Counted from the first letter of the stretch, positions 6,575 through 13,279 are shown. The stretch is DNA of 13,279 nucleotides from Lachnospiraceae bacterium (GCA_003535955.1 DPZM01000134.1:2429-15707), one strand, 5' to 3'. Notes: generated by a model from the sequence alone, not told the origin. A program made the numbers and translations.

Positions 6575-6603
6575 ATATTATCATTCATGCGTCACATCGT
6601 CAA
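6575..6603 (-). promoter_or_regulatory. Possible internal promoter of the lysozyme gene
   Basis: On the minus strand TTGACG (6603-6598, 5 of 6) is followed after 17 bases by TAATAT (6580-6575, 4 of 6). The -35 overlaps the TGA stop of the upstream gene. The expected start near 6568 gives a leader of about 23 bases. It would let the lysozyme be expressed apart from the two upstream genes. Confidence 0.4.
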
Positions 6604-7157
6604 TCCACGCAACGAAGGCCGAAGGATATCCACATCCAGTTGGTCTCATCTCCCGTCCGGTCCGTGATCCTTATCACGTCTTCATCAACCTGTTCAAAAT
6701 CGCGCGCCTTCACCCCTATATCCGACGCCATCCAAATGGGCCTGATCTGTTTTTCATCCGTCCTGTAATCATAAATGTAAATATGCTGCCTGTAAAAGGG
6801 CGGATCGAACTTTACCCAGAAGGGCCTGCGGCTTCCGAATTCCCCGATATTATAATTAAGCAGGATCAGCTCCTTTTCCCCGTCCCTGTCAATATCCGAA
6901 AATATCATATTTGATACACGACAAAATGCAGGCGTCTTAAAAATGATCCTGCCCCCATCAAAAATCCGTACTCTCCTGCCCTTTAACTCAATGAGTTCCG
7001 GTTCATCCTCACCGGTACCTTCAATGTCAAAGGTATGCCATACCGTATATTGCGGCAGAAAAAGGCCGGTATAATAAAGGACGGCAAAAATAGCGGCAGC
7101 CGCTGCCACCGCTATCATTGCCCTCTTTATCGATTTTCTCTTCTTAATCCCAGGCAT
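6600..7157 (-). CDS. Single-pass membrane protein with an FG-GAP-like calcium loop, hypothetical
   Basis: The product has 185 residues. A basic start (MPGIKKRKSIKR) precedes one hydrophobic helix at about 13-34, so the remainder probably lies outside the cell. The segment SDIDRDGEKELILL has the D-x-D-x-D-G-x-x-E-L pattern of FG-GAP/VCBS calcium-binding loops (D88, D90, D92, E96). The C-terminal half has Trp and Tyr clusters (FWVKFDPPFYRQHIYIYDYR, WMWISFGL). Only one such loop is visible, so a full beta-propeller is not supported. The ATG lies within the last codons of the DUF3160 gene, overlapping it by 14 bases, so translation is almost certainly coupled and the two products may act together. 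Function unknown. Confidence 0.7.
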   Translation of the reverse strand: MPGIKKRKSIKRAMIAVAAAAAIFAVLYYTGLFLPQYTVWHTFDIEGTGEDEPELIELKGRRVRIFDGGRIIFKTPAFCRVSNMIFSDIDRDGEKELILLNYNIGEFGSRRPFWVKFDPPFYRQHIYIYDYRTDEKQIRPIWMASDIGVKARDFEQVDEDVIRITDRTGDETNWMWISFGLRCVD

Positions 7158-9450
7158 TCTTAACCCTGTAGCTCTGTGTCCACTTGGGCTGCTTTATGGA
7201 CTTATCTGGCTCAAAATCATATCCGGACTTGGGCCAGATACCAAGCATTATCCTCCACTGCTGGTCAGTCAGCCTGTCCTCAAGCGGCCATGGAAACTGA
7301 TAGAACGAATAAACAGGTCCCGAACACAGCTGAAGCATACCGTCAACCGGACATACCACATACATCCTGCCAACCTGACCGGTTCCAAGCTCGAGCACCG
7401 TGCCGTTGGGATCTGTTGCGACGTCTGCAACTATGGCACCCGGGTGCTCATCGCTTCTGGCATAATCCTCACCATCCTCCTTTACGGCATCGGCCCATAT
7501 GTGTTCAAGGTCACCGCCGAATTCCTTGATATACTCATACTCGTCATAGTCAAGCGTTTCGTTCTTCAATTCCTTCTCGGATATGACAACAAGCTTCCTT
7601 GCTATCTCAGCCAGCTTCTCAAGATTCTGCCTGTCATTCTTCTCAAGAAGGTCATAACTCTTAAGGCCGTCTATCGTAGCCTCGGCAAGAACCGCAAAAC
7701 GCGAGTAGACAACAGGCTCAGGCTCAACATAACCTCGGTCATCCACCTCTTCTTCCCAGCCGCCGCCCATCTCGGCCATTGCCTGCTTGGAGTAGAGGAT
7801 GGTATCATGCTTAAGCTCTGTATATGAACCAAGAAAGCCCTCAAGCGACTTCTTATTCCATTCATCGCTCTGCATGAATGTGGGATATCCGTCTCCCTTT
7901 TCATTGAGGATCGGTCGAAGGGTATTAAGCCACTGGGCATACAGGCTGGCGGACCACAGATCTGTATCCTCGCTGTCCTCTATTCCCTTCCTCAGCTTCT
8001 TAAGGTTATCCTCATACCCGGCATAATCCGTATCACCCTGTTCCTTGAGTATCTCATAAGCCGTCTGAGACCCCAGAACAGCAGGAACATCAAGGGCATC
8101 GGGAAGCATCCTCTTTTCACCCTTGTCGTTTTCATCAACAGCCCTGTAAATAAGATTCTGGAAAATAGTCGCATCTATGGAGAAACGCTGTCCCATAAAG
8201 CGGAAGGATGATATCACATTGGTCGGATCCGACTGCTCAACCGGTATGGAATTGATCTTGGGCGGCTCGATCTTTTTGGTCAGTTCATAAAATGTATCAA
8301 ATGCCTGATCGTTATCCAGAAGTTCATCAAGGTAGCTAAGGTTTCCGTAGGCCGCCTCGACGACCGGCCTGAATTCATAATAGGTACAGTCATCACTGGC
8401 TCCCGTGAAGAAAGCGGTAACGGTGTATATACCCTCCCACTCGTCAAGGGCCGCGTCATCCATTGCAAGGGTCATCAGAAGGGCAGACCTCATGTGATCC
8501 TCATCCTTCTGTTCAAAGGCCCTGCGTCCGTACCACATCATGGTCTTGAAATACTTCTCAAGTGCCGGATCCCCTGCGTAATAACCTCTTGGCTTATACT
8601 GGGAATAATCCTCGTTGTCGTTGAAAAGAGGTGATGCTGCCACATTGCCTGCCTTTATAAGGTCAAGCTCACTGTTTACGTAGTCCTCCGCTTCGGATAT
8701 GACTTTGGGTGACTCATCCAGCAGTTCCATAGCAACCGTAAAGTAAGCCACATTCCTTAGGGCGGCATTCTCCCATTCACTTCCTTCAAGCTCCTCGAAC
8801 TGCCTCATCGACCTCTCATACATTTCCTCAGTCAGTTCAGTAAGCTGTTCGTAGAGCCTGCCCTTCTCAAGTTCCTTAAGCATGTGGGCAAAGTACACGT
8901 GATAAGTATGCATCATGGAGTCAACGGTAACGAAATTAGGCGACTGGGCATACCTGTTGGATTCATATACATCATAGAACTCATAACCGCCGCCGTTCAA
9001 CACCGCAAACCCGTTCCCGGCTATCGCTTTCTTTAAGTTTTCGTCAAAGTACTCAAAATCCCTCTGATTGGAAATATTCCCAAGATCAGGATCGATACTG
9101 TACCTTGGTACCGAGGGAACAAGATCCGGATCATAATACTGTTCGGCATTTTTGTCGATAACGAACGCATGCGAAAGCGCCTTAACCTCGCCGATATCAC
9201 TGATATCAACGGAAGCCTTCTTCTTCTCCTCCTTCTCTTCTTCCTCTTCCTTCACTTCTTCTTTAGCTTCGTCAACTGCCTCCTGTACCTGTGTTTTATT
9301 CTCATTGCTTTCACGTACTTCTTCCTTAACCCTTTTGTTGGACAGAAGAATCAGTGCCGTACAGATAGTGATCGCGCACACAACTGCCACAGCGGAAAGA
9401 GCGATGACAAGCGGAAGCACCCATTTGTATTCCTTTTTATTCTGGTCCAT
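7144..9450 (-). CDS. Membrane-anchored DUF3160 family protein
   Basis: The product has 768 residues from the ATG at 9450, chosen because AAGGAGG lies 5 bases upstream; a start 13 codons earlier (9489) has no such site. A short basic N-terminus and one hydrophobic helix (about 10-37) anchor it. A Glu/Lys-rich coiled segment follows at about 40-78 (EEVKEEEEEKEEKKK), then a large extracellular domain from about 85 to the end. I recognise this domain as DUF3160 from segments such as NGFAVLNGGGYEFYDVYE, PNFVTVDSMMHTYHVYFAHM, SFRFMGQRFSIDATI, LYAQWLNTLRPIL and YSKQAMAEMGGGWEEE. The biochemical role of DUF3160 is unknown to me. It is the first gene of a minus-strand cluster with the overlapping FG-GAP-like protein and the lysozyme. 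Its promoter must lie in or beyond the 63-base divergent gap; I found no convincing one. Confidence 0.88.
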   Translation of the reverse strand: MDQNKKEYKWVLPLVIALSAVAVVCAITICTALILLSNKRVKEEVRESNENKTQVQEAVDEAKEEVKEEEEEKEEKKKASVDISDIGEVKALSHAFVIDKNAEQYYDPDLVPSVPRYSIDPDLGNISNQRDFEYFDENLKKAIAGNGFAVLNGGGYEFYDVYESNRYAQSPNFVTVDSMMHTYHVYFAHMLKELEKGRLYEQLTELTEEMYERSMRQFEELEGSEWENAALRNVAYFTVAMELLDESPKVISEAEDYVNSELDLIKAGNVAASPLFNDNEDYSQYKPRGYYAGDPALEKYFKTMMWYGRRAFEQKDEDHMRSALLMTLAMDDAALDEWEGIYTVTAFFTGASDDCTYYEFRPVVEAAYGNLSYLDELLDNDQAFDTFYELTKKIEPPKINSIPVEQSDPTNVISSFRFMGQRFSIDATIFQNLIYRAVDENDKGEKRMLPDALDVPAVLGSQTAYEILKEQGDTDYAGYEDNLKKLRKGIEDSEDTDLWSASLYAQWLNTLRPILNEKGDGYPTFMQSDEWNKKSLEGFLGSYTELKHDTILYSKQAMAEMGGGWEEEVDDRGYVEPEPVVYSRFAVLAEATIDGLKSYDLLEKNDRQNLEKLAEIARKLVVISEKELKNETLDYDEYEYIKEFGGDLEHIWADAVKEDGEDYARSDEHPGAIVADVATDPNGTVLELGTGQVGRMYVVCPVDGMLQLCSGPVYSFYQFPWPLEDRLTDQQWRIMLGIWPKSGYDFEPDKSIKQPKWTQSYRVKNAWD

Positions 9451-9477
9451 CTCATCCTCCTTATTATAATTTATTTC

Positions 9478-9506
9478 TTGCATTAGCATGATTCTGTTAT
9501 TACACT
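9478..9506 (+). promoter_or_regulatory. Possible promoter placing the transcript start at the PPTase ATG
   Basis: TTGCAT (9478-9483, 3 of 6) and TACACT (9501-9506, 4 of 6) are separated by exactly 17 bases. A start 7 bases past the -10 would be at 9513-9514, that is, at the ATG of the next gene. No ribosome binding site is present in between. The hexamers are weak matches, so this is tentative. Confidence 0.35.
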
Positions 9507-9513
9507 GTCTATT

Positions 9514-10197
9514 ATGAAGATCTATTTATCAAGTATTCACAATCATTCCATCCCCGACCTTCTTCCCCTTGTCAGTCAGGAAAGGAGGCAGGCCAGCCTT
9601 AAATACCGTTTCGATGATGACAAGAAGCGGTCCCTGCTTGCGTATGTACTCCTCTCCTATGCGATAAAGAAGGAGGGATATGATGTTCACCTTCCGGCAG
9701 CCCCTGTTACCGATGATAACGGCAAGCCACACCTTTACGTCGAAACAGGCGAGATCAGTTTCTCCCTGTCCCATTCGGGAAAATACGCGGTATGTGCCAT
9801 TGCTGATCATCCGGTAGGTGTTGACATTGAAGAAATTAATGATAACAAGCCTGATATCGCACGTCGCTTCTTCAATCCCGAAGAGCTTAAGTACATAAGC
9901 GATGCCGAAAGCTTCTACCGCATCTGGACCCTTAAGGAAGGCTACCTGAAAGCCGTCGGACTCGGAATGCGGCTGCCGCTTGATTCCTTTATCATTGATG
10001 ACCTTGATCCCCTGACGGGTAAATGTGTCTATCTGAACGAAAACAGGTCAGCAACCGGCCTGTCCGGCTTAAGCCATATCACGGAAGACGGGTACGCCTT
10101 ATCCGTAACCTGCAGAACCCTTCCACAGGAAGGGATTATGTCCGTTTGCAGCTTCATTTCCGACAATTCCCGGCTCTATGATCTTGCACAAAAATAA
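9514..10197 (+). CDS. 4'-phosphopantetheinyl transferase, Sfp type
   Basis: The product has 227 residues, the normal size for the Sfp class. These enzymes move the phosphopantetheine arm of coenzyme A onto a serine of carrier proteins (fatty acid ACP, or peptide and polyketide carriers). The signature is complete: ISFSLSHSGKYAVCAI (82-96), VGVDIE with metal ligands D104 and E106, RRFFNPEEL (117-125), and WTLKEGYLKAVGLGMRLPLDSF with E142 and K146. The MKIY start aligns with Bacillus Sfp, so the ATG at 9514 is probably right, yet no Shine-Dalgarno sequence lies upstream. No peptide synthetase, polyketide synthase or ACP synthase gene is nearby, so its carrier protein is unknown; it may serve primary metabolism. 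Followed by a 103-base gap with a new promoter. Confidence 0.93.
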   Translation: MKIYLSSIHNHSIPDLLPLVSQERRQASLKYRFDDDKKRSLLAYVLLSYAIKKEGYDVHLPAAPVTDDNGKPHLYVETGEISFSLSHSGKYAVCAIADHPVGVDIEEINDNKPDIARRFFNPEELKYISDAESFYRIWTLKEGYLKAVGLGMRLPLDSFIIDDLDPLTGKCVYLNENRSATGLSGLSHITEDGYALSVTCRTLPQEGIMSVCSFISDNSRLYDLAQK

Positions 10198-10240
10198 TAT
10201 ACCACATAAATGATTTTTTGTGTTGTATTTATTGTTTTCC

Positions 10241-10270
10241 TTGCCACACATTATGTGAACATGGTATTAT
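10241..10270 (+). promoter_or_regulatory. Promoter of the citrate synthase cluster, with a palindrome in its spacer
   Basis: TTGCCA (10241-10246, 5 of 6) and TATTAT (10265-10270, 5 of 6) are 18 bases apart. The spacer contains the perfect palindrome CACAT-T-ATGTG (10247-10257), placed where a bound protein would block the polymerase. The start near 10277 gives a leader of about 24 bases to the ATG at 10301. Confidence 0.6.
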
Positions 10271-10300
10271 TTTAATATCATTTTACACTTGGAGGACCCG

Positions 10301-11668
10301 ATGAACAATCAGGATTATTATGCAATTACACCTGAGATAGTCCGTCTGGCCGGACTATCCGAACTTGGCAACAGAATTGATTCCGATCTTTATGCCAAAT
10401 ATGATGTCAAACGCGGATTGCGTGACCTAAACGGTAAGGGCGTATTGGCAGGCCTTACCAATATATCGGATGTACGTGCCAGCAAGATGGTTGATGGCAA
10501 GCAGGTACCCATTCCCGGTGAGCTCTTCTACAGGGGCTACAATGTCAGGGATCTGGTACGCGGTTTCACAAGTGAGGAACGTTTCGGTTTTGAGGAGGTT
10601 ACTTATCTCCTTCTTTTCAACAAGCTCCCGGACAAGGATGAACTGAAGAACTTCTGCGATCTTCTTGCCAATTACAGGACCCTTCCGACAAGCTTCGTGA
10701 GGGATATCATAATGAAGGCGCCCAGTCAGGATATGATGAACACGCTTGCAAGAAGTGTACTCACTCTTTATTCCTATGACGATAATGCCAATGACATTTC
10801 AACACCGAATGTATTAAGGCAGTGCCTTCAGCTTATAAGCCTTTTCCCTCTTCTGTCGGTTTACGGGTATCAGGCTTACAGGCATTATCATGACGGTAAG
10901 AGCTTATACATACACTCAGCCAAGGATAATCTCTCAACCGCCGAGAACATCCTCCGTATCCTTCGGCCCAACAAGACCTATACTCCCCTTGAAGCCAGGA
11001 TCCTTGATGTTGCGATGGTGCTCCATATGGAACATGGCGGTGGTAATAACTCAACCTTTACAACCCATGTTGTTTCATCATCAGGTACAGACACCTATTC
11101 GGTAATAGCGGCAGCCATCGGTTCCCTTAAGGGACCCCGCCACGGCGGAGCCAATCTTAAGGTTGTTGATATGTTCGCCGATATGCAGCGCTGTGTCGAT
11201 GACTGGACGGACGATGACAAGATAATCGATTACTTAAGGAAGCTTCTTAACAAGGAGGCCTTTGATAAACAGGGACTTATATACGGAATGGGCCATGCGG
11301 TATATTCAATGTCGGATCCCCGTGAGCAGATATTCAGAAGCTTTGTGGAGAAGCTGGCTGTCGAAAAGGGTCTTGAGCGTGAATTCGGCCTTTACTCAAA
11401 GGTTGCAGCCTTAGCTCCGAAGGTCATTGCCGATGAACGTAAGATCTATAAGGGCGTATGCTGTAATGTGGACTTCTATTCCGGACTTGTATATGATATG
11501 CTGGGACTGCCCAAGGAGCTCTACACTCCCATCTTTGCAATAGCGCGCATAGTCGGATGGAGCGCCCACAGGCTTGAGGAACTTAACAATAACGGCAAGA
11601 TCATTCGTCCCGCATATAAACCCATAGCCGAAGACAGGGAATACGAACCTATAAACTGCAGGAAATAA
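10301..11668 (+). CDS. gltA: Citrate synthase
   Basis: The product has 455 residues and condenses oxaloacetate with acetyl-CoA to citrate, the entry to the oxidative branch that leads to 2-oxoglutarate and glutamate. The family signature is clear: LHMEHGGGNNSTFTTHVV (H242, H245), GSLKGPRHGGANLKVVDM, the active-site YGMGHAVYSMSDPRE (H332) and CCNVDFYSGLVY (D391). It belongs to the ordinary (Si-type, GltA/CitZ-like) fold, in the longer clostridial form with an N-terminal extension (ITPEIVRLAGLSELGNRI), not to the Re-citrate synthase family. A 2-methylcitrate synthase cannot be excluded, but no prp genes are nearby. The ATG at 10301 has GGAGG 5 bases upstream (10291-10295); an in-frame TTG at 10289 overlaps that site. 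The next gene starts 15 bases after its stop. Confidence 0.95.
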   Translation: MNNQDYYAITPEIVRLAGLSELGNRIDSDLYAKYDVKRGLRDLNGKGVLAGLTNISDVRASKMVDGKQVPIPGELFYRGYNVRDLVRGFTSEERFGFEEVTYLLLFNKLPDKDELKNFCDLLANYRTLPTSFVRDIIMKAPSQDMMNTLARSVLTLYSYDDNANDISTPNVLRQCLQLISLFPLLSVYGYQAYRHYHDGKSLYIHSAKDNLSTAENILRILRPNKTYTPLEARILDVAMVLHMEHGGGNNSTFTTHVVSSSGTDTYSVIAAAIGSLKGPRHGGANLKVVDMFADMQRCVDDWTDDDKIIDYLRKLLNKEAFDKQGLIYGMGHAVYSMSDPREQIFRSFVEKLAVEKGLEREFGLYSKVAALAPKVIADERKIYKGVCCNVDFYSGLVYDMLGLPKELYTPIFAIARIVGWSAHRLEELNNNGKIIRPAYKPIAEDREYEPINCRK

Positions 11669-11683
11669 CAGAAGGAGGTACTA

Positions 11684-12052
11684 ATGAGTCAGAGCAATAT
11701 AAAGATACTTGTTTGTGATGATTCCATACTTGCAAGGAAGAGCATGACGGCAATGCTTAATTCCTTCGGGTACGAGAATGTCACCGAGGTATCAAACGGT
11801 GAGGATGCCGTAAACAAATATAAGGAAGAAAAACCGGATATTGTATTTCTGGATATAGTAATGCCTGTCAAGGACGGCATCACTGCCACGAAGGAGATAA
11901 TCGAGTTCAATCCCGAAGCCAGGATCATAGTTATCTCTTCTGTGGGTACCCAGACACATTTAAGAGAAGTTATCAAGGCAGGCGCAAAGGACTTCATCCA
12001 GAAGCCGGTTGATGCCGATCTTCTGAAGCAGGTACTTGAACATAATCTGTAA
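11684..12052 (+). CDS. CheY-like stand-alone response regulator receiver
   Basis: The product has 122 residues and is a single receiver domain with no output domain. All landmark residues are present: the acidic pair D12-D13, phosphoacceptor D57 in VFLDIVMPVKDG, S86 in place of the usual Thr (VISSVG), and K107 in DFIQKPVD. It resembles Firmicute and Thermotoga CheY in the stretch IKAGAKDFIQKP. It would signal through protein contacts such as the flagellar switch or the neighbouring CheX-like protein. AAGGAGG lies 6 bases before the ATG. It sits 15 bases after citrate synthase and 12 before the CheX-like gene, so the three are probably one operon. No histidine kinase gene is in the window. Whether it is the main CheY or a specialised relative cannot be told from here. 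Confidence 0.9.
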   Translation: MSQSNIKILVCDDSILARKSMTAMLNSFGYENVTEVSNGEDAVNKYKEEKPDIVFLDIVMPVKDGITATKEIIEFNPEARIIVISSVGTQTHLREVIKAGAKDFIQKPVDADLLKQVLEHNL

Positions 12053-12064
12053 GGAGGTGGGTAT

Positions 12065-12607
12065 ATGACGAATGACGAACTGGTTATAAATATACTTGAG
12101 AATTCCAATTATAACGATATTTCCCGCGGTCTTACGGATTTTGTGAAGACTTATATAAACAAGCTGGTTTCGGATGTTGCCATGTATGTTGATTCTTCCA
12201 TCGTTGTTGAGAACATACAGACAGTCGATAAGTACACGGCCGGACAGGAGCTTTCGCAGGATATAACCGGAATCCCCTCGGCTTATTCGGCGATCGACGG
12301 TGACCCTGCTACCCTCGCGCGTTTTGCCGAGAGTTACGCCAAGCTGGGGATCGATTCCTTTGATGTACTTGCAAAAGAGGCCTTGCTTGACTTCCTGAAC
12401 CTTCATAACGGCCTCTTTATCGTACTTCTAAGCAAGCTGAATCTCTGTGAGTTAAGCCTTAATGCTCCCAAGCAGAATGACAAGTTAAGCATCACGACAG
12501 AAGTTAACGGAAAGATTACCATAATCCCGATAAGGTTTTCATTCGGGATCGTCAAGTTCCTCTTATATGAGTTACCGGGCAATCTTGATATAGCCAACCG
12601 TGGATAA
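12065..12607 (+). CDS. CheX-like (CheC/CheX/FliY phosphatase-fold) protein, divergent motif
   Basis: The product has 180 residues with no membrane span. The central segment AKEALLDFLNLHNGLF (103-118) lines up with the CheC/CheX active-site helix, normally D/S-x3-E-x2-N followed by a small-residue turn. Here it reads E105-x3-D109-x2-N112-x3-G116, with the two acidic residues exchanged. N112, which in CheX positions the attacking water, is retained. The flanking beta segments (GLFIVLLSKL, IIPIRFSFGIVKFLLYEL) fit the fold. CheX-type proteins remove phosphate from CheY, and the neighbouring receiver 12 bases upstream is the natural substrate. Domain assignment rests on pattern and context, since the rest of the chain is diverged and it might instead only bind the receiver. 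AAGGAGG lies 6 bases before the ATG. The gene ends 6 bases before the large palindrome. Confidence 0.6.
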   Translation: MTNDELVINILENSNYNDISRGLTDFVKTYINKLVSDVAMYVDSSIVVENIQTVDKYTAGQELSQDITGIPSAYSAIDGDPATLARFAESYAKLGIDSFDVLAKEALLDFLNLHNGLFIVLLSKLNLCELSLNAPKQNDKLSITTEVNGKITIIPIRFSFGIVKFLLYELPGNLDIANRG

Positions 12608-12612
12608 AGAAA

Positions 12613-12688
12613 AATGAGGACAAGGGGACGGTTCTGCTGTCTTCATCCAGATGGATGAAGACAGCAGAACCGTCCCCTTGTCCTCATT
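12613..12688. repeat. Perfect 36-bp-arm palindrome (REP/MITE-like) between convergent genes
   Basis: Bases 12613-12648 are an exact inverted copy of 12653-12688 around the loop AGAT: 36 pairs without mismatch. Each arm reads inward AATGAGGACAAGGGGACGG, then TTCTGCTGTCTTCATCC. The core GGGGACGGTTCTG recalls intergenic palindromes seen scattered in many clostridial and other genomes and linked to REP-associated (Y1/RAYT) transposases; that link is from memory. There is no U-tract on either side, so it is not a standard terminator, although it lies between convergent genes and could halt transcription from both. It supplies the stop codon of threonine synthase (12686-12684). Confidence 0.9.
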
Positions 12689-13279
12689 GTATAAGACTCT
12701 TCCTTACGATTTCCTTCATTTCACTCACTTCACACACTGTATCATGAAGTATCCTGGCATTTCTTATCTCTTCAACTGCCGGTGGTACCTTAACCCCCGA
12801 CAGCTTACTCAGTTCATCGACCAGGACAAAGTCATCCGTATCATCATCGCCCTTTCCGATGGCCTTCATTACATTCCTCGTAAACTTATATGGACTTGCC
12901 GTAGATACGATCACGCTCTTGTTATCATCCATGCCTTCAGCCTTATAGATAAGATCGGCTGCCGTGGCGACTGCCGTGTGTGTATCTATAATGTAGCCCG
13001 TCTTTTCATATAGGTTTTTAATTGTTTCAAAAACCTTATCCTCGCCCGCATAGGCCCCATAGAAATCATCAAGCTTCTTCCTCATATCCTCATCTATTTC
13101 GTATTTCCCTTCCCTGTTAAGGCCTGCCATCAGGGCAGCGTTCTTCTTCGGATCGCTTCCGCAGCATAAATAAACAAGCCTCTCAAGGTTGCTGGAAATA
13201 AGGATGTCCATAGAGGGTGACGATGTCAGGATAAATTCCCTGTTTTTATCATAACACCCGGTCTTAAAGAAATCGAACA
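12684..13279 (-). CDS. thrC: Threonine synthase, C-terminal part (5' end outside window)
   Basis: About 197 residues are visible, starting FDFFKTGCYDKNREF and running through LTSSPSMDILISSNLERLVY, the conserved stretch of the PLP-dependent threonine synthase that turns O-phosphohomoserine into threonine. HTAVATAADLIYKA and VIVSTASPYKFTRNVMKAI follow, as in the long (ThrC type with ~490 residues) family. The reading frame is open to the window edge, so the methionine at 13211 is internal and not the start. The PLP lysine and N-terminal domain are beyond the window. The normal C-terminus EMKEIVRKSL is followed by I-Q and a TGA, and that TGA lies in the arm of the palindrome, so the last codon and the stop come from the repeat junction. 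No terminator other than the palindrome is seen. Confidence 0.95.
   Translation of the reverse strand, partial: FDFFKTGCYDKNREFILTSSPSMDILISSNLERLVYLCCGSDPKKNAALMAGLNREGKYEIDEDMRKKLDDFYGAYAGEDKVFETIKNLYEKTGYIIDTHTAVATAADLIYKAEGMDDNKSVIVSTASPYKFTRNVMKAIGKGDDDTDDFVLVDELSKLSGVKVPPAVEEIRNARILHDTVCEVSEMKEIVRKSLIQ

Noticed and set aside
6336..6914. Plus-strand 192-codon frame spanning the lysozyme and the FG-GAP-like gene
   Set aside because: It is antisense to two real genes and across their intergenic gap, with no start signal and no recognisable domain.
9463..9468. Perfect TATAAT on the minus strand before the DUF3160 gene
   Set aside because: It lies only a few bases before the ribosome binding site, so a transcript from it would start inside that site, and there is no -35 box at the right distance.
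9152..9486. Two plus-strand frames of Ser/Phe/Leu-rich sequence
   Set aside because: They are the antisense of the Glu/Lys-rich coiled segment of the DUF3160 protein; the low complexity keeps stops away.
11689..12406. Two minus-strand frames over the receiver and CheX-like genes
   Set aside because: They are antisense shadows of two well-supported genes and lack ribosome sites and family features.
12651..13013. Plus-strand 120-codon open frame starting in the palindrome
   Set aside because: It begins in the repeat loop and runs antisense to thrC, with no ribosome site and no recognisable protein.

Overview
The window looks like a chromosomal segment of a flagellated Gram-positive Clostridium relative, most probably family Lachnospiraceae. 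The basis is strong AAGGAGG-type ribosome binding sites, tRNA genes without an encoded CCA, TTGACA/TATAAT promoters, an Sfp-type phosphopantetheinyl transferase, a Firmicute-style CheY, a clostridial-type citrate synthase, and several small membrane or secreted proteins that I associate with this family. The family assignment is an inference from protein style. No phage, conjugation, CRISPR or insertion-sequence genes are visible.

Layout. (1) 1-2889, minus strand: a short single-pass membrane protein, a TPR protein with a TTG start and, after a gap holding a 29-nt hairpin and a probable promoter, the N-terminal part of a YdjI-like SPFH-domain protein that runs off the window. (2) 2890-4370, a small-gene and RNA region: a 64-residue two-helix membrane protein (+), a strong bidirectional terminator, tRNA-Leu(CAG) (-), a nested hairpin, a second strong terminator, a 125-residue protein carrying the same short motif near both ends (-), and tRNA-Pro(AGG) (+) with a near-consensus promoter and a textbook terminator. 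(3) 4425-9450: an acyltransferase-3 family membrane protein (+) that meets, with zero bases between the stop codons, a minus-strand cluster. That cluster reads DUF3160 lipidless membrane-anchored protein, then an overlapping single-pass protein with a calcium-loop-like repeat, then a secreted GH25 lysozyme with cell-wall-binding repeats. All three act, or are anchored, outside the membrane. (4) 9514-12607, plus strand: an Sfp-type phosphopantetheinyl transferase with no visible ribosome binding site, then a tight cluster of citrate synthase, a stand-alone CheY-like receiver and a divergent CheX-like protein. (5) 12608-13279: a perfect 36-bp-arm palindrome, then the C-terminal part of threonine synthase (-), whose stop codon lies inside that palindrome.

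How the genes may work together. The receiver and the CheX-like protein are a plausible phospho-signalling pair, a receiver and its phosphatase, in motility control; their tight linkage to citrate synthase is unusual. The DUF3160, repeat-protein and lysozyme cluster suggests a cell-envelope function. The rest reads as ordinary housekeeping DNA with two RNA genes. I see no clear-cut new defence or mobile system. The most unusual items are the long perfect palindrome at 12613-12688 and its possible relative at 694-722, the CheX-like motif with its acidic residues exchanged, the apparently leaderless PPTase gene, and the A34 tRNA-Pro.
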